64,000 nt of DNA. It comes from an uncultured Collinsella sp. Lineage in GTDB: Bacteria > Actinomycetota > Coriobacteriia > Coriobacteriales > Coriobacteriaceae. The notes under the pieces are model-generated. The model was given only the letters and a program-made list of their open reading frames with translations. It did no database searches and was not told the origin of the DNA. A program made the position numbers and the translations under genes. The stretch lies in assembly GCA_900762015.1 (NCBI GenBank), contig CAAFEX010000038.1:6873-70872 (forward strand), written 5' to 3'. Below, piece after piece: positions 16,468 through 24,717 of the stretch; the first letter of the stretch is position 1; the number at the start of each line of letters is the position of its first letter.

Positions 16468-19400
16468 TATGCATTCACGACCTTTCCGGTTTCGCGATCG
16501 AGTTTTTGCGAGACGACGCGACTGACGCCGTCGGCTTGCATCGAGACGCCATAGAGGACGTCAGCGTCCTCCATAGTACGGCGCTGATGCGAGATAACCA
16601 AGAGCTGCGTATCGGAACGCAGTACATCAAGGGCACCAATGAGCTTGGACAGGTTGGCGTCATCGAGCGCCGCCTCGACCTCGTCCAGCACATAGAACGG
16701 CACCGTGCGCGTGCGGTACACGGCAAAGAGAAGGGCGAGCGCCGTCAGGCTCTTCTCGCCGCCCGACATGAGCATCATCTTGGTGATGCGCTTGCCGCGC
16801 GGCTGCGCCACGACCTCGATACCCGTCTCGGCAGGATGCTCGGGATCGGTCATCTCCAGATGAGCCTGACCGCCCGGGAAGAGCATAGCGAAGATCTCGC
16901 GGAAGTTCGCGTCGACCTTCTCAAACGTCACCAGGAAGGCCTTCCGCATCTTGCGATCAATGGCCACCGTGATCTTGGTGAGCGCCTTGCGCGCGCTCTC
17001 CAGATCGGCCAGCTGCTCCTCGATGTAGTCGGCGCGGCGCTTGAGCTGCTCGTACTCCTCCATGGCAACTTGGTTAACGGGACCAAGGTTGTTGATCTGG
17101 CGCACAAGCTGGTTGAGTTCGCGCTCGGCGGCATCGCGGTCCGTGGGCGCCGGAAGCATGAGCGCTTCCTCGAGTACCGTGGTGCCATCGGCGGTAATGG
17201 CCTTAATGGCGGCCTCTACCTGCACCTCGAGCTTACCACGCGCGACCTTGAACTCGTTTTGCGTGGCGGAAGCGGTATCGACTCGCTCCTTAGCGCGGGC
17301 AACCTCTGCCTTGGCATCCTCGATGGTCTTCTTGAGCGAAGCGGAGTCCGCCTCCTCGAGCGAAGCCTGGTCACGCAGACGCGCAGCCCAATCCGAGGCA
17401 CGCTCCAGCAGGGCCGAATAGCGCTCGTGCATGGGGTCGACGCGCAGGCGCAGCAGCTCGAGCGAGCGCGAGGCCTGGCGTGTTCCGCGGATACGACGGT
17501 CGATGCCCTCAAGACGATGCTCCAGGTCGGGCACGCGGCCCTTCAGCGAACGCAGGCGTTCGCTCGTCTGGGCAAGGCGAACCTTGGCGTCGGCGAGCTT
17601 GCCGGCAGCCTCGGAATCGTCACGGCGAACGCGGTCGAGTTCGTCGTTAGCCTCGGCAATCTGCAAGCCCAGATCGCTTGCCTGCGCGCGGGCCTCATCA
17701 CGCGAACGGGTGAGCTCATCAACCCGCGGACGCGCAGCGCGAACGGCTTCGGAGGCCTGCTCGCGACGCTTGGAGATGCGCACGCGCTCGACCTCGGCAT
17801 TGTTGGCGCTTTGCTCCAAGCGGCCGATCTCGGAGAGCAGCGAGCGGCGCTCGCCCTCAAGACGGGCGATCTCGCCGGCGGCATCGCCCTCAGCGGCACG
17901 CGCTTCCTCAACGGCCGCATTGGCCTCGACGACCTGATCCGACACATGCTCAAACACAGCGGCCAAATCGGGCTCAAGCCCCTCCAGCTCGCGAATGCGA
18001 CGCTTACGCTCCAGAGCACCCGACGCCTCGCCGGCATCGAGGCCCACACGCACCAGGCCGCCACAGCTTACGCGGGCGCCATCGGGAGTCACATAGGTCG
18101 CACCGTCAACGACAGGCGCAGCCAGCGCGGCAGCCAAGTCATCGACCACGTAATAGCCGCCGAGCAGCGCCTCGACGACGGGTCCGTAGCCTGCCCGCAC
18201 GGACAGACGATCAACCAGGCGGGTACCGGCAGCGCCCTCGGCGGCAGCAGAGCCGCTCACGCCGCGCGCCACCAGCAGCGCCTCGCCCGAGGCCTTCTTC
18301 TGGTCCAGAGCGGCACGACCGGCACGCTCAAGCGAGGACGTATCGTCAAACAGCAGCGCATCGATATCGCCGGCGAGCAATTGCTCAACCAGGCCCTCAA
18401 GCTCGCGCGGGGCCTCGAGCACGTCGCCCAGACGACCCAAGACATCGTCGCCGAGCGCGCCCACCAGACGGCTCACGAGCGGCGAGCTGTCGGCCATGCG
18501 GGCATCGAGTTTCTTTTGGCTGGCAAGCTCCGAGCGCACCTCGGAGAGCCTGTTACGCGCTTCACTCTCGCGGGCACGCAGGTCCTTCAGGGCCGCGCGT
18601 GCCGCCTCGGTGGCCTCACGCGCATCGACCTGAGCCTGACGCGACTCCTCAAGGGCGCTCTCAAGCTCCTCGGCGCGGTCGCGACGGCTCTCGAGCGAGG
18701 CCGCGACCTCCTCGAGCTGCTCGTCAATCTGCTCCAGGCGCGAGGCATACATGTTGTCCTCGACCTCGGCATTGCTCAAGGAATCCTTCACCTTGGCGAG
18801 CTCGAGCGCGGCGTTATCGGCTACGCGCTGCACATCGCGTTGCTCGCGCGTAAGCTGCGAAATCTGATTGTCGAGCGCCACGCGCCGCTCGTGGAGCTCG
18901 GCGGCGGCAGGACCAGCGGCGTCAACGTCCTCCTGGGCCTGCATGTGCGCACCGGTCACTTCCTCAAGCTGCGCACGCGCGTCCTCGAGCTCCTCGACCA
19001 CGCGACGTCGCTGATGCTCGGAGCTCGAAATCTGCCCGCGCATGTCAGACAGACGCGACACCATGTTGTGGCCCTTTTCTTCGAGCAGGCGCATGTCGGA
19101 GTTAATGCGGCCGACCACATCTTGCATATGACGGCGCTGCTCGCCCAGATCGCCCACAAACAGGCCCTTTTCCTCGAGCATGACCTGAAGCTTCTCGAGC
19201 TCGCGCTCCTTTTCGCCCAAGCGGTACTGCGCAAGCTCCAGCTCGGCGGCACCTTCCTTGGAACGGCTCTCCAGGTCATTCCACTGCGACTGCAGCGAAC
19301 GCAGCTCGTCGACGGCTAGCATCTGCGTAAGCTCGTTCGCGCGCGAGGACAGCTCTTTGTACTTGCGCGCGCGATCGACCTGACGCTCCAGCGGCCGCAG

Positions 19401-20003
19401 CTGACGGGCGATCTCCTTATTGATGTCGCGGGCACGAGTCAGGTGCTCGTCCATCGACTTAATCTTTTTGAGCGCACGCTCCTTGCGGCGCTTGTGCTTG
19501 GAGATGCCAGCGGCCTCCTCGATAAGGGCGCGGCGCTCCTCGGGGCGGCTCTGCAAGATGGCGTCGAGTTTGCCCTGGCTGATGATGGAATGTGTATCCT
19601 TGCCCAGGCCCGAATCGTGCAGGATGTCCTGAATGTCCATCAGGCGGCACGGACTCGAGTTGATGAGGTACTCGCTTTCGCCCGAGCGATACATGCGACG
19701 GGTGATGGCGACCTCGTCAAAATCGACGGGCAGCATATGGTCCGAGTTATCGAGCACCAGCGTGACCTCGGCAACACCCACCGGCTTGCGCGCCGACGAG
19801 CCCGAGAAGATGACATCCTCCATGGCCTGGCCGCGCAGCTGCTTGGCGCTCTGCTCGCCCAGGACCCACAGAATCGAGTCGGAGATGTTCGATTTTCCCG
19901 AGCCGTTTGGACCGACGATGACGGTCAGGCCCGGCTCAAACGTCATATGGGCGCGGTCGGCAAACGACTTGAACCCTTTGAGCGTGAGGGACTTGAGATA
20001 CAC
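16467..20003 (-). CDS. smc: Chromosome segregation protein SMC
   Basis: 1178 residues, the usual length. Walker A GPNGSGKSN is at 31-39, long coiled coils flank a central hinge (roughly 510-660), and the C-terminal head carries the signature LMSGGEKSLTALALLFA followed by Walker B FYVLDEVEAALDD. It forms the condensin ring with ScpA/ScpB, which are not in this window. It lies 10 bases after rnc, as in many Gram-positive genomes (rnc-smc-ftsY). Confidence 0.98.
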   Translation of the reverse strand: MYLKSLTLKGFKSFADRAHMTFEPGLTVIVGPNGSGKSNISDSILWVLGEQSAKQLRGQAMEDVIFSGSSARKPVGVAEVTLVLDNSDHMLPVDFDEVAITRRMYRSGESEYLINSSPCRLMDIQDILHDSGLGKDTHSIISQGKLDAILQSRPEERRALIEEAAGISKHKRRKERALKKIKSMDEHLTRARDINKEIARQLRPLERQVDRARKYKELSSRANELTQMLAVDELRSLQSQWNDLESRSKEGAAELELAQYRLGEKERELEKLQVMLEEKGLFVGDLGEQRRHMQDVVGRINSDMRLLEEKGHNMVSRLSDMRGQISSSEHQRRRVVEELEDARAQLEEVTGAHMQAQEDVDAAGPAAAELHERRVALDNQISQLTREQRDVQRVADNAALELAKVKDSLSNAEVEDNMYASRLEQIDEQLEEVAASLESRRDRAEELESALEESRQAQVDAREATEAARAALKDLRARESEARNRLSEVRSELASQKKLDARMADSSPLVSRLVGALGDDVLGRLGDVLEAPRELEGLVEQLLAGDIDALLFDDTSSLERAGRAALDQKKASGEALLVARGVSGSAAAEGAAGTRLVDRLSVRAGYGPVVEALLGGYYVVDDLAAALAAPVVDGATYVTPDGARVSCGGLVRVGLDAGEASGALERKRRIRELEGLEPDLAAVFEHVSDQVVEANAAVEEARAAEGDAAGEIARLEGERRSLLSEIGRLEQSANNAEVERVRISKRREQASEAVRAARPRVDELTRSRDEARAQASDLGLQIAEANDELDRVRRDDSEAAGKLADAKVRLAQTSERLRSLKGRVPDLEHRLEGIDRRIRGTRQASRSLELLRLRVDPMHERYSALLERASDWAARLRDQASLEEADSASLKKTIEDAKAEVARAKERVDTASATQNEFKVARGKLEVQVEAAIKAITADGTTVLEEALMLPAPTDRDAAERELNQLVRQINNLGPVNQVAMEEYEQLKRRADYIEEQLADLESARKALTKITVAIDRKMRKAFLVTFEKVDANFREIFAMLFPGGQAHLEMTDPEHPAETGIEVVAQPRGKRITKMMLMSGGEKSLTALALLFAVYRTRTVPFYVLDEVEAALDDANLSKLIGALDVLRSDTQLLVISHQRRTMEDADVLYGVSMQADGVSRVVSQKLDRETGKVVNA

Positions 20004-20013
20004 GGTTCCTCGC

Positions 20014-20739
20014 TTAAACAGGCTTCTTGTTAAGAATCACGCCGTTGGTGGTGTAGCCCATGCGGTCGAGCGCCTCGAGTGCAGCGGCTCCCTCGGCCTC
20101 CTTCTTGGAGGAACCAGTGCCGCGGCCTTGACGAATACCGTCGATGAGCACCACGGCGGTAAAGGTGGGCGCATGCGCGGGGCCCTCGGAGCCAACCAGC
20201 TTGTACGCGGGAGGCTCGTGGCCGTCCGCCTGCACGCACTCCTGCAAGAACGACTTGGGGTTCGCGGGGTGCTCGGCACGCTCGGAAGCCAAGTGCGGCT
20301 TAAGCGTACGGTGGATAAAGTCCGCCGCAACGTCCCAGCCGGCATCCAGATACAGCGCACCCACGAGCGACTCGTAGACGTTCTCGAGCGCCGAGTGCAG
20401 GCCGCGCGCGCCGGTACCGGTCTCGGAGGCGCCAAAGATGATGATGTCGTCGATACCCAGCTCATGAGAAACCTCGGATAGCGTAGCGCCCGAGACAAGC
20501 GACACCTTCAGGCGCGTGAGCTTGCCCTCGTCAAACTCCGGATAGGACTCAAACAGGGAGCGTGCGACCACAGCGCCCAAAATGGAATCGCCCAAGAACT
20601 CAAGGCGCTCATAGCTGGCAGAAACCGGCTGGCCCTCGACTGCCGAGGGATGCGTAAGGGCCGCGCGCAGCAGCACTTTATTATTGAACTCGTGGCCCAG
20701 AATTTCCTGGGCGCGCGTAAGTCGTTCAGACAAAGCCAA
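20014..20739 (-). CDS. rnc: Ribonuclease III
   Basis: 241 residues. The signature ERLEFLGDSILGAVV holds catalytic acidic residues, a second acidic site lies in ENVYESLVGALYLD, and the C-terminus is a double-stranded RNA-binding domain (PKSFLQECVQ...GRGTGSSKKEAEGAAALEAL). It processes rRNA precursors and long hairpins. The start is a TTG at 20739; an AGGGAGG site spanning the end of acpP sits about 8 bases before it, and no suitable ATG is nearby. Confidence 0.96.
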   Translation of the reverse strand: MALSERLTRAQEILGHEFNNKVLLRAALTHPSAVEGQPVSASYERLEFLGDSILGAVVARSLFESYPEFDEGKLTRLKVSLVSGATLSEVSHELGIDDIIIFGASETGTGARGLHSALENVYESLVGALYLDAGWDVAADFIHRTLKPHLASERAEHPANPKSFLQECVQADGHEPPAYKLVGSEGPAHAPTFTAVVLIDGIRQGRGTGSSKKEAEGAAALEALDRMGYTTNGVILNKKPV

Positions 20740-20742
20740 GAC

Positions 20743-20985
20743 CTAGGCCTCCCTGGCGTTTTCGATAGCGTCGACGGCGTCGGCGACAGAGTTGAGCGAG
20801 AGCAGAGTCTCGTCATCGATCTCGAGGTTGAACTCGTCCTCGATGGCCGTAACCAGCTGCAGGCGCTCGAGCGAGTTGGCATCGAGGTCGTCAAAGGTGG
20901 TCTCATCGCTAATTTCGGCAACATCGACGCCCAGAACGTCAGCAGCGACCTCGGCGATCTTGTCGAAGATTTCGGAGCGGTCCAT
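20743..20985 (-). CDS. acpP: Acyl carrier protein
   Basis: 80 residues, acidic, four-helix ACP fold. The phosphopantetheine serine is Ser38 in LDANSLERLQLV. The residue before it is Asn rather than the usual Asp of the DSL motif, which normally helps contact the holo-ACP synthase and partner enzymes. It carries acyl chains in fatty acid synthesis and pairs with plsX immediately upstream. Start ATG at 20985 has GAGGAA 5-10 bases before it; an in-frame ATG at 21000 is less likely. Confidence 0.94.
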   Translation of the reverse strand: MDRSEIFDKIAEVAADVLGVDVAEISDETTFDDLDANSLERLQLVTAIEDEFNLEIDDETLLSLNSVADAVDAIENAREA

Positions 20986-21099
20986 AGCGCTTCCTCTCAT
21001 AGTGCATGAATACCAAAAGAATGGTACCGCCCGGGCGGTACCAAGACACGGTTCTGATTCTACCCCACGACGTGCGCCCCGAGGCGCATAACGCCGCTG

Positions 21100-22119
21100 T
21101 TATAAAACGATACCGTCCATGGAGTTGGCGACATTCTCGACCAGCCCGGCGCGCACGGCTTCGGCCGCTGCGAGCGTACCGTTTTTGACAGCCTCGACCG
21201 AGGTGGCGCCATGGCCGATCAGGACCACGCCGCGCAGGCCCAGAAGAATCGCGCCGCCCTTGGCGTCGCCAGAGAGCTTGGCCTTAATCTCGCGCATCTG
21301 CTTTTTAATGAGCAGCGCGGCGATCTTGGTGCCGAGCGATGACATAAAGACGCCCTTGAGTTCCTGCAGCAAAAACTTGGCAGCGCCCTCGGTGGCCTTG
21401 AGCGCAATATTGCCCGACATGCCATCGGCAACGACGACATCGAAGTTACCGGAGGTGATGTCCGTTCCCTCACAGTTACCAACAAAGCCGGGAACGGCGG
21501 CTTTCATGGCCGGGAAGCAGGCCTTGGTAAAGTTGGAGCCCTTCTCGTCCTCGGTGCCGTTACCAAGCAGGCCCACGCGGGGATGCTCGATGCCCAGGAC
21601 GACGCGGGCATAGGCGCTACCCATCTGGGCAAAACGCACCATGTCATCGACCTCGACATCGGGGTTGGCGCCCATATCGCACAGCACCGTCAGACCGCCG
21701 GCACGATTGGGCAGCGCATTGGTGAGGCACGGACGCACCGGCTGCTTCTTACCTTCGGCCATATATCTAAACGGCGTCACGTAGGCAGTAGCCGCGGCGG
21801 TCATGGCGCCGGTGGAGCCGGCGGAGAAGAACGCGTCCGCATTTCCCTTCTTGATGGCGCGGCACGACAGCACGATCGAAGACTTGCGTTTGGTCATCAC
21901 GGCGCGAATGGGATCGTCATCCATGGCGATAACGTCGGGTGCCTCAAGGGCCTCAACACGTGCGTGGGAAGCAGCAAAGGGATTGACGATTTCGGCGGGG
22001 CCAGCTGCCAAGACCTCGATATCGGGATCGGCAGCAAGTGCAGCCTCGATACCATCGAGAACAACCTGAGGTTTCTCGTCTCCGCCCACAACGTCTACAC
22101 AAACGCGAACGTTACTCAT
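21100..22119 (-). CDS. plsX: Phosphate acyltransferase PlsX
   Basis: 339 residues. The protein converts acyl-ACP and phosphate to acyl-phosphate for phospholipid synthesis. The N-terminal CVDVVGGDEKP motif and GNCEGTDITSGNFDVVVADG are typical PlsX signatures. The ATG at 22119 lies 7 bases from AAGGAG; the ATG at 22125 is too close to it. It follows the rpmF terminator and precedes acpP, an order shared with many Gram-positives. Confidence 0.95.
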   Translation of the reverse strand: MSNVRVCVDVVGGDEKPQVVLDGIEAALAADPDIEVLAAGPAEIVNPFAASHARVEALEAPDVIAMDDDPIRAVMTKRKSSIVLSCRAIKKGNADAFFSAGSTGAMTAAATAYVTPFRYMAEGKKQPVRPCLTNALPNRAGGLTVLCDMGANPDVEVDDMVRFAQMGSAYARVVLGIEHPRVGLLGNGTEDEKGSNFTKACFPAMKAAVPGFVGNCEGTDITSGNFDVVVADGMSGNIALKATEGAAKFLLQELKGVFMSSLGTKIAALLIKKQMREIKAKLSGDAKGGAILLGLRGVVLIGHGATSVEAVKNGTLAAAEAVRAGLVENVANSMDGIVL

Positions 22120-22136
22120 ATACATGCTCCTTATAC

Positions 22137-22165
22137 AAAAATGGCCGACTCATTGAGCCGGCCAT
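22137..22165 (-). terminator. Terminator or attenuator between rpmF and plsX
   Basis: Stem ATGGCCG / CGGCCAT (22141-22147 with 22159-22165) followed by TTTT on the minus strand. It lies 40 bases after the rpmF stop and its T-run ends about 18 bases before the plsX start, so it could limit expression of the lipid genes relative to L32. Confidence 0.65.
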
Positions 22166-22206
22166 TGTGGTTCCATTTGGAACGGCATCGCATCCAGAGT
22201 ATAGCG

Positions 22207-22386
22207 TTACTCGGTAACGATAACCTCGCGGTCCTTGTAGAAACCGCAGCTGGGGCACACGTGGTGCGGGAGCTTGACAGCGCCGCAACGGGGGCACGTG
22301 GACTGAGCCGCAGCCGAGATCTTCATGTTGGCGGAACGACGGGTGTGAGTGCGGATACGACCCTGCTTTTGTTTAGGTACGGGCAT
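22207..22386 (-). CDS. rpmF: 50S ribosomal protein L32
   Basis: 59 residues. MPVPKQKQGRIRTHTRRSAN is the usual basic N-terminus, and the zinc-ribbon cysteines are present as CPRC and CPSC (residues 31, 34, 44, 47), so this is the zinc-containing C+ form. It directly follows the DUF177 gene, the conserved neighbour of rpmF. Confidence 0.96.
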   Translation of the reverse strand: MPVPKQKQGRIRTHTRRSANMKISAAAQSTCPRCGAVKLPHHVCPSCGFYKDREVIVTE

Positions 22387-22450
22387 AGTGACCTTCCTTA
22401 TGAACTATCCAGTGTGGCGATTACGCGCAAGTAGCGATACTACCACAGTT

Positions 22451-23005
22451 TTACTCGTCAAGCTTGAGATTCTTCAATGCTGCAAATGGATTTTCCGTGG
22501 CCTCGGCCCATTCGGCCTCGGCTTGGGCAGCACAATCGCATTGCTCGACGTTGAGATTGCAACCGCAAGTGGGGCAAAGGCCGCGGCAATCGGGCTTGCA
22601 CAGGACAACGAACGGCGTGTCCATGACGACCGCGTCGTTGATGGGCTCACCCAGATCGACGATGCGATCCTCACCCAGGAGCTCGTAGCCGTCTTCGTAG
22701 GCCTCGGGATCCTCGGGCTCCTCAAAGAGGTAGAACTCCTCGATCTCGCCGGCGATATCAAACGAGGCGGGCTCCAGGCAACGGTCGCACTCGCCGGTGG
22801 CGTGCGCGCGGACCATGCCCGTGAGCAAGACACCGGTACCGGCATTGGTAAAGACAACGTCGTAGTCGATGCCGTCCTGAAGCTGGTACTCCTTCTCGCC
22901 CACCGTGTAGGTGGCGACATCGACCTTACCGGTCAGCGGATACGAATCTCCAGGAAACTCGAGCTGCTCGGAAAGATCGACGGTAACGCTCGGGAACTCA
23001 GCCAT
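22451..23005 (-). CDS. DUF177 (YceD-like) protein
   Basis: 184 residues. DUF177 proteins are conserved upstream of rpmF and have been linked to 23S rRNA accumulation in plants and bacteria. Four cysteines in two pairs are visible in the second half (CKPDCRGLCPTCGCN and CDC), plus ECDRCLE earlier, suggesting metal binding. The ATG overlaps the stop codon of the upstream DivIVA-like gene (TAATG). An extension upstream to 23056 would overlap that gene by 50 bases and is rejected. Confidence 0.88.
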   Translation of the reverse strand: MAEFPSVTVDLSEQLEFPGDSYPLTGKVDVATYTVGEKEYQLQDGIDYDVVFTNAGTGVLLTGMVRAHATGECDRCLEPASFDIAGEIEEFYLFEEPEDPEAYEDGYELLGEDRIVDLGEPINDAVVMDTPFVVLCKPDCRGLCPTCGCNLNVEQCDCAAQAEAEWAEATENPFAALKNLKLDE

Positions 23006-23502
23006 TACCACTGACCATTCTGTTGGGCGGCACCCTCGTTGAGCTGCTGACGGCAACGGGTAACGGTGCCGGTCAGGCTCTTGAGGTTCTCCTCCAGGTG
23101 CGTAAAGACCTGCTCGGCGTAGTCCTCGGCAGCATAACGCGTCTCGCGCTCGTACTGCTGGGCACGATCGCGGATGTCGTCGGCCTGCTGCTGCGCAAGG
23201 CGGACGATCTCCTGCTCACCGGCAATGGTGAGGGCCTGCTGCTGAGCGTCGGCGATGATGGAATCGGCCTGAGCGGCGGCGGAAGCCATAAGCTCCTCGC
23301 GCTCCTTAAGGATACGGCGGGACTTCTGCCACTCCTCGGGATAGCTCATGCGGATCTCGTCGAGGATGTTGAAGAACACGTCGGCGTCAATGACCTTGAA
23401 CTGAGCGTTCTTGCCGAAAGGCGGCTTGGCTTCCTCGATCAGCCCTTCGAGCTCATCGACCAAGCTGACGATCCTATCGCCAGGAAAATTCTCGCCCGGC
23501 AT
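23005..23502 (-). CDS. DivIVA-like coiled-coil protein
   Basis: 165 residues. The N-terminal 60 residues are globular; about 65-150 form a continuous Gln/Ala/Glu-rich coiled coil (EREELMASAAAQADSI, AQQQALTIAGEQEIVRLAQ). The length and composition resemble the DivIVA/ATP-synthase-b-like proteins found between coaD and rpmF in Actinobacteria. A role in cell-pole or division scaffolding is inferred only. The ATG at 23502 has AAAGGAGA upstream. Between it and coaD are 68 bases with no gene. Confidence 0.65.
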   Translation of the reverse strand: MPGENFPGDRIVSLVDELEGLIEEAKPPFGKNAQFKVIDADVFFNILDEIRMSYPEEWQKSRRILKEREELMASAAAQADSIIADAQQQALTIAGEQEIVRLAQQQADDIRDRAQQYERETRYAAEDYAEQVFTHLEENLKSLTGTVTRCRQQLNEGAAQQNGQW

Positions 23503-23570
23503 CCGGTCTCCTTTCATAGGTAACATATCATCGTGCTAGTTTACCACATGCCACCAGGCAATAAGAAACG

Positions 23571-24068
23571 TCACGCAAAGCGATGTTTGAGCGCTTCGAC
23601 CACGTTGGAGGGGACAAACGTCGATACATCGCTGCCGAGCGAGGCGATCTGGCGAACGACCGAGCTCGAGATATAGCCGTACTGCGGCGCACTCATGACA
23701 AAGATGGACTCCAGCTCGCTATCCAGGCGATAGTTAAGGTCGGCCTGCTGCAGCTCATACTCAAAGTCGGTCATGGCGCGCAGACCCTTGACCACGGCCC
23801 CCGCCCCCTGCTCACGAGCGAAGTCGACCAAGAGGCCGGTAAAGGGCAGGACCTCGACGCCGTCGATATCACCGAGCGCCTCGCGGGCCAGCGCCACGCG
23901 CTCATCGAGCATAAACGTGGTGCCCACACCGTTTTTACCCTGCGACTCGGCAACAGCGACGATCACGCTGGGAAAGATGCGGCGGGCGCGGCGGATCACA
24001 TCGATATGGCCAAACGTGATGGGATCGAAGGTGCCCGGGACGATCACGCGGTTGATGGTGTCATTCAT
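23571..24068 (-). CDS. coaD: Phosphopantetheine adenylyltransferase
   Basis: 165 residues. It makes dephospho-CoA from phosphopantetheine and ATP. PGTFDPITFGHIDVIRRA contains the T/HxGH nucleotidyltransferase motif (GHID), and ISSSVVRQIA is the second conserved motif. The ATG at 24068 has AGGAGG upstream and overlaps the rsmD stop by 8 bases. Confidence 0.96.
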   Translation of the reverse strand: MNDTINRVIVPGTFDPITFGHIDVIRRARRIFPSVIVAVAESQGKNGVGTTFMLDERVALAREALGDIDGVEVLPFTGLLVDFAREQGAGAVVKGLRAMTDFEYELQQADLNYRLDSELESIFVMSAPQYGYISSSVVRQIASLGSDVSTFVPSNVVEALKHRFA

Positions 24069-24717
24069 GGGCGTCCTCCTGAAACGTCGTGGCATCGTTG
24101 TTGTCGGCATCTGCGCCGACGCTGTCGCCCTCACCGTCGTCATCGCCGACCCAACGAAGCAGGTCGACCGAGGTAATGCCGTAGCGCTTCTCACGTACAG
24201 TCTCAAAGCCTACCGGATGCGCGCCCGCGTCGGCAGCGGCATGCTCAAACAGGGCATAGGCACCTGATGTCAGCAGGCCCTGCTGGGCAAGATTCTGCAG
24301 CAGTTCCTCGACCGGCTCGGCACCAAAAGCATAGGGCGGGTCGAGCAGGACCAGATCGAAGGGGCCGCCCGGCACACGACCGCGCGAGGCACTTGCCAGC
24401 ATGTCGCCCGTCACCACACGCCAGCGCGTACGGTCACGGCAGAGCGACTCGATATTCTTGGTAATAAGACGTGCGGCATTCAGATCGATCTCAAACGTCG
24501 TGAGCGAGCGGGCGCCACGCGAAAGCATCTCGATACCCAAGGCGCCGGAGCCGCCAAACGCGTCCAGTACGCAGACCTCGTCCAAATCGAAATCGAATGC
24601 CGACATGACCATAGATGCGCATGCCTCGCGCACGCGATCGGTCGTGGGGCGGGTGACATCGCGACCACGGGGCTCCTCGATCTTACGACCGCGCCATTCG
24701 CCGCCGATGATTCTCAT
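24061..24717 (-). CDS. rsmD: 16S rRNA (guanine-966-N2)-methyltransferase RsmD
   Basis: 218 residues. MRIIGGEWRGRKI is the conserved N-terminus; VLDAFGGSGALGIEMLSRGA binds S-adenosylmethionine and LVLLDPPYAFG is the catalytic (N/D)PPY motif. The last 40 residues are acidic and probably disordered. The gene overlaps recG by 4 bases (ATGA) and coaD by 8; the rsmD-coaD pair is widely conserved. Confidence 0.93.
   Translation of the reverse strand: MRIIGGEWRGRKIEEPRGRDVTRPTTDRVREACASMVMSAFDFDLDEVCVLDAFGGSGALGIEMLSRGARSLTTFEIDLNAARLITKNIESLCRDRTRWRVVTGDMLASASRGRVPGGPFDLVLLDPPYAFGAEPVEELLQNLAQQGLLTSGAYALFEHAAADAGAHPVGFETVREKRYGITSVDLLRWVGDDDGEGDSVGADADNNDATTFQEDAHE

Noticed and set aside
16506..19319. 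Very long open frame on the plus strand opposite smc
   Set aside because: It is antisense to a clear SMC protein. High GC coding DNA gives long antisense frames. The same applies to the plus-strand frames opposite infB (36509-39133), leuS (41951-44668), ftsH, recG and ileS.
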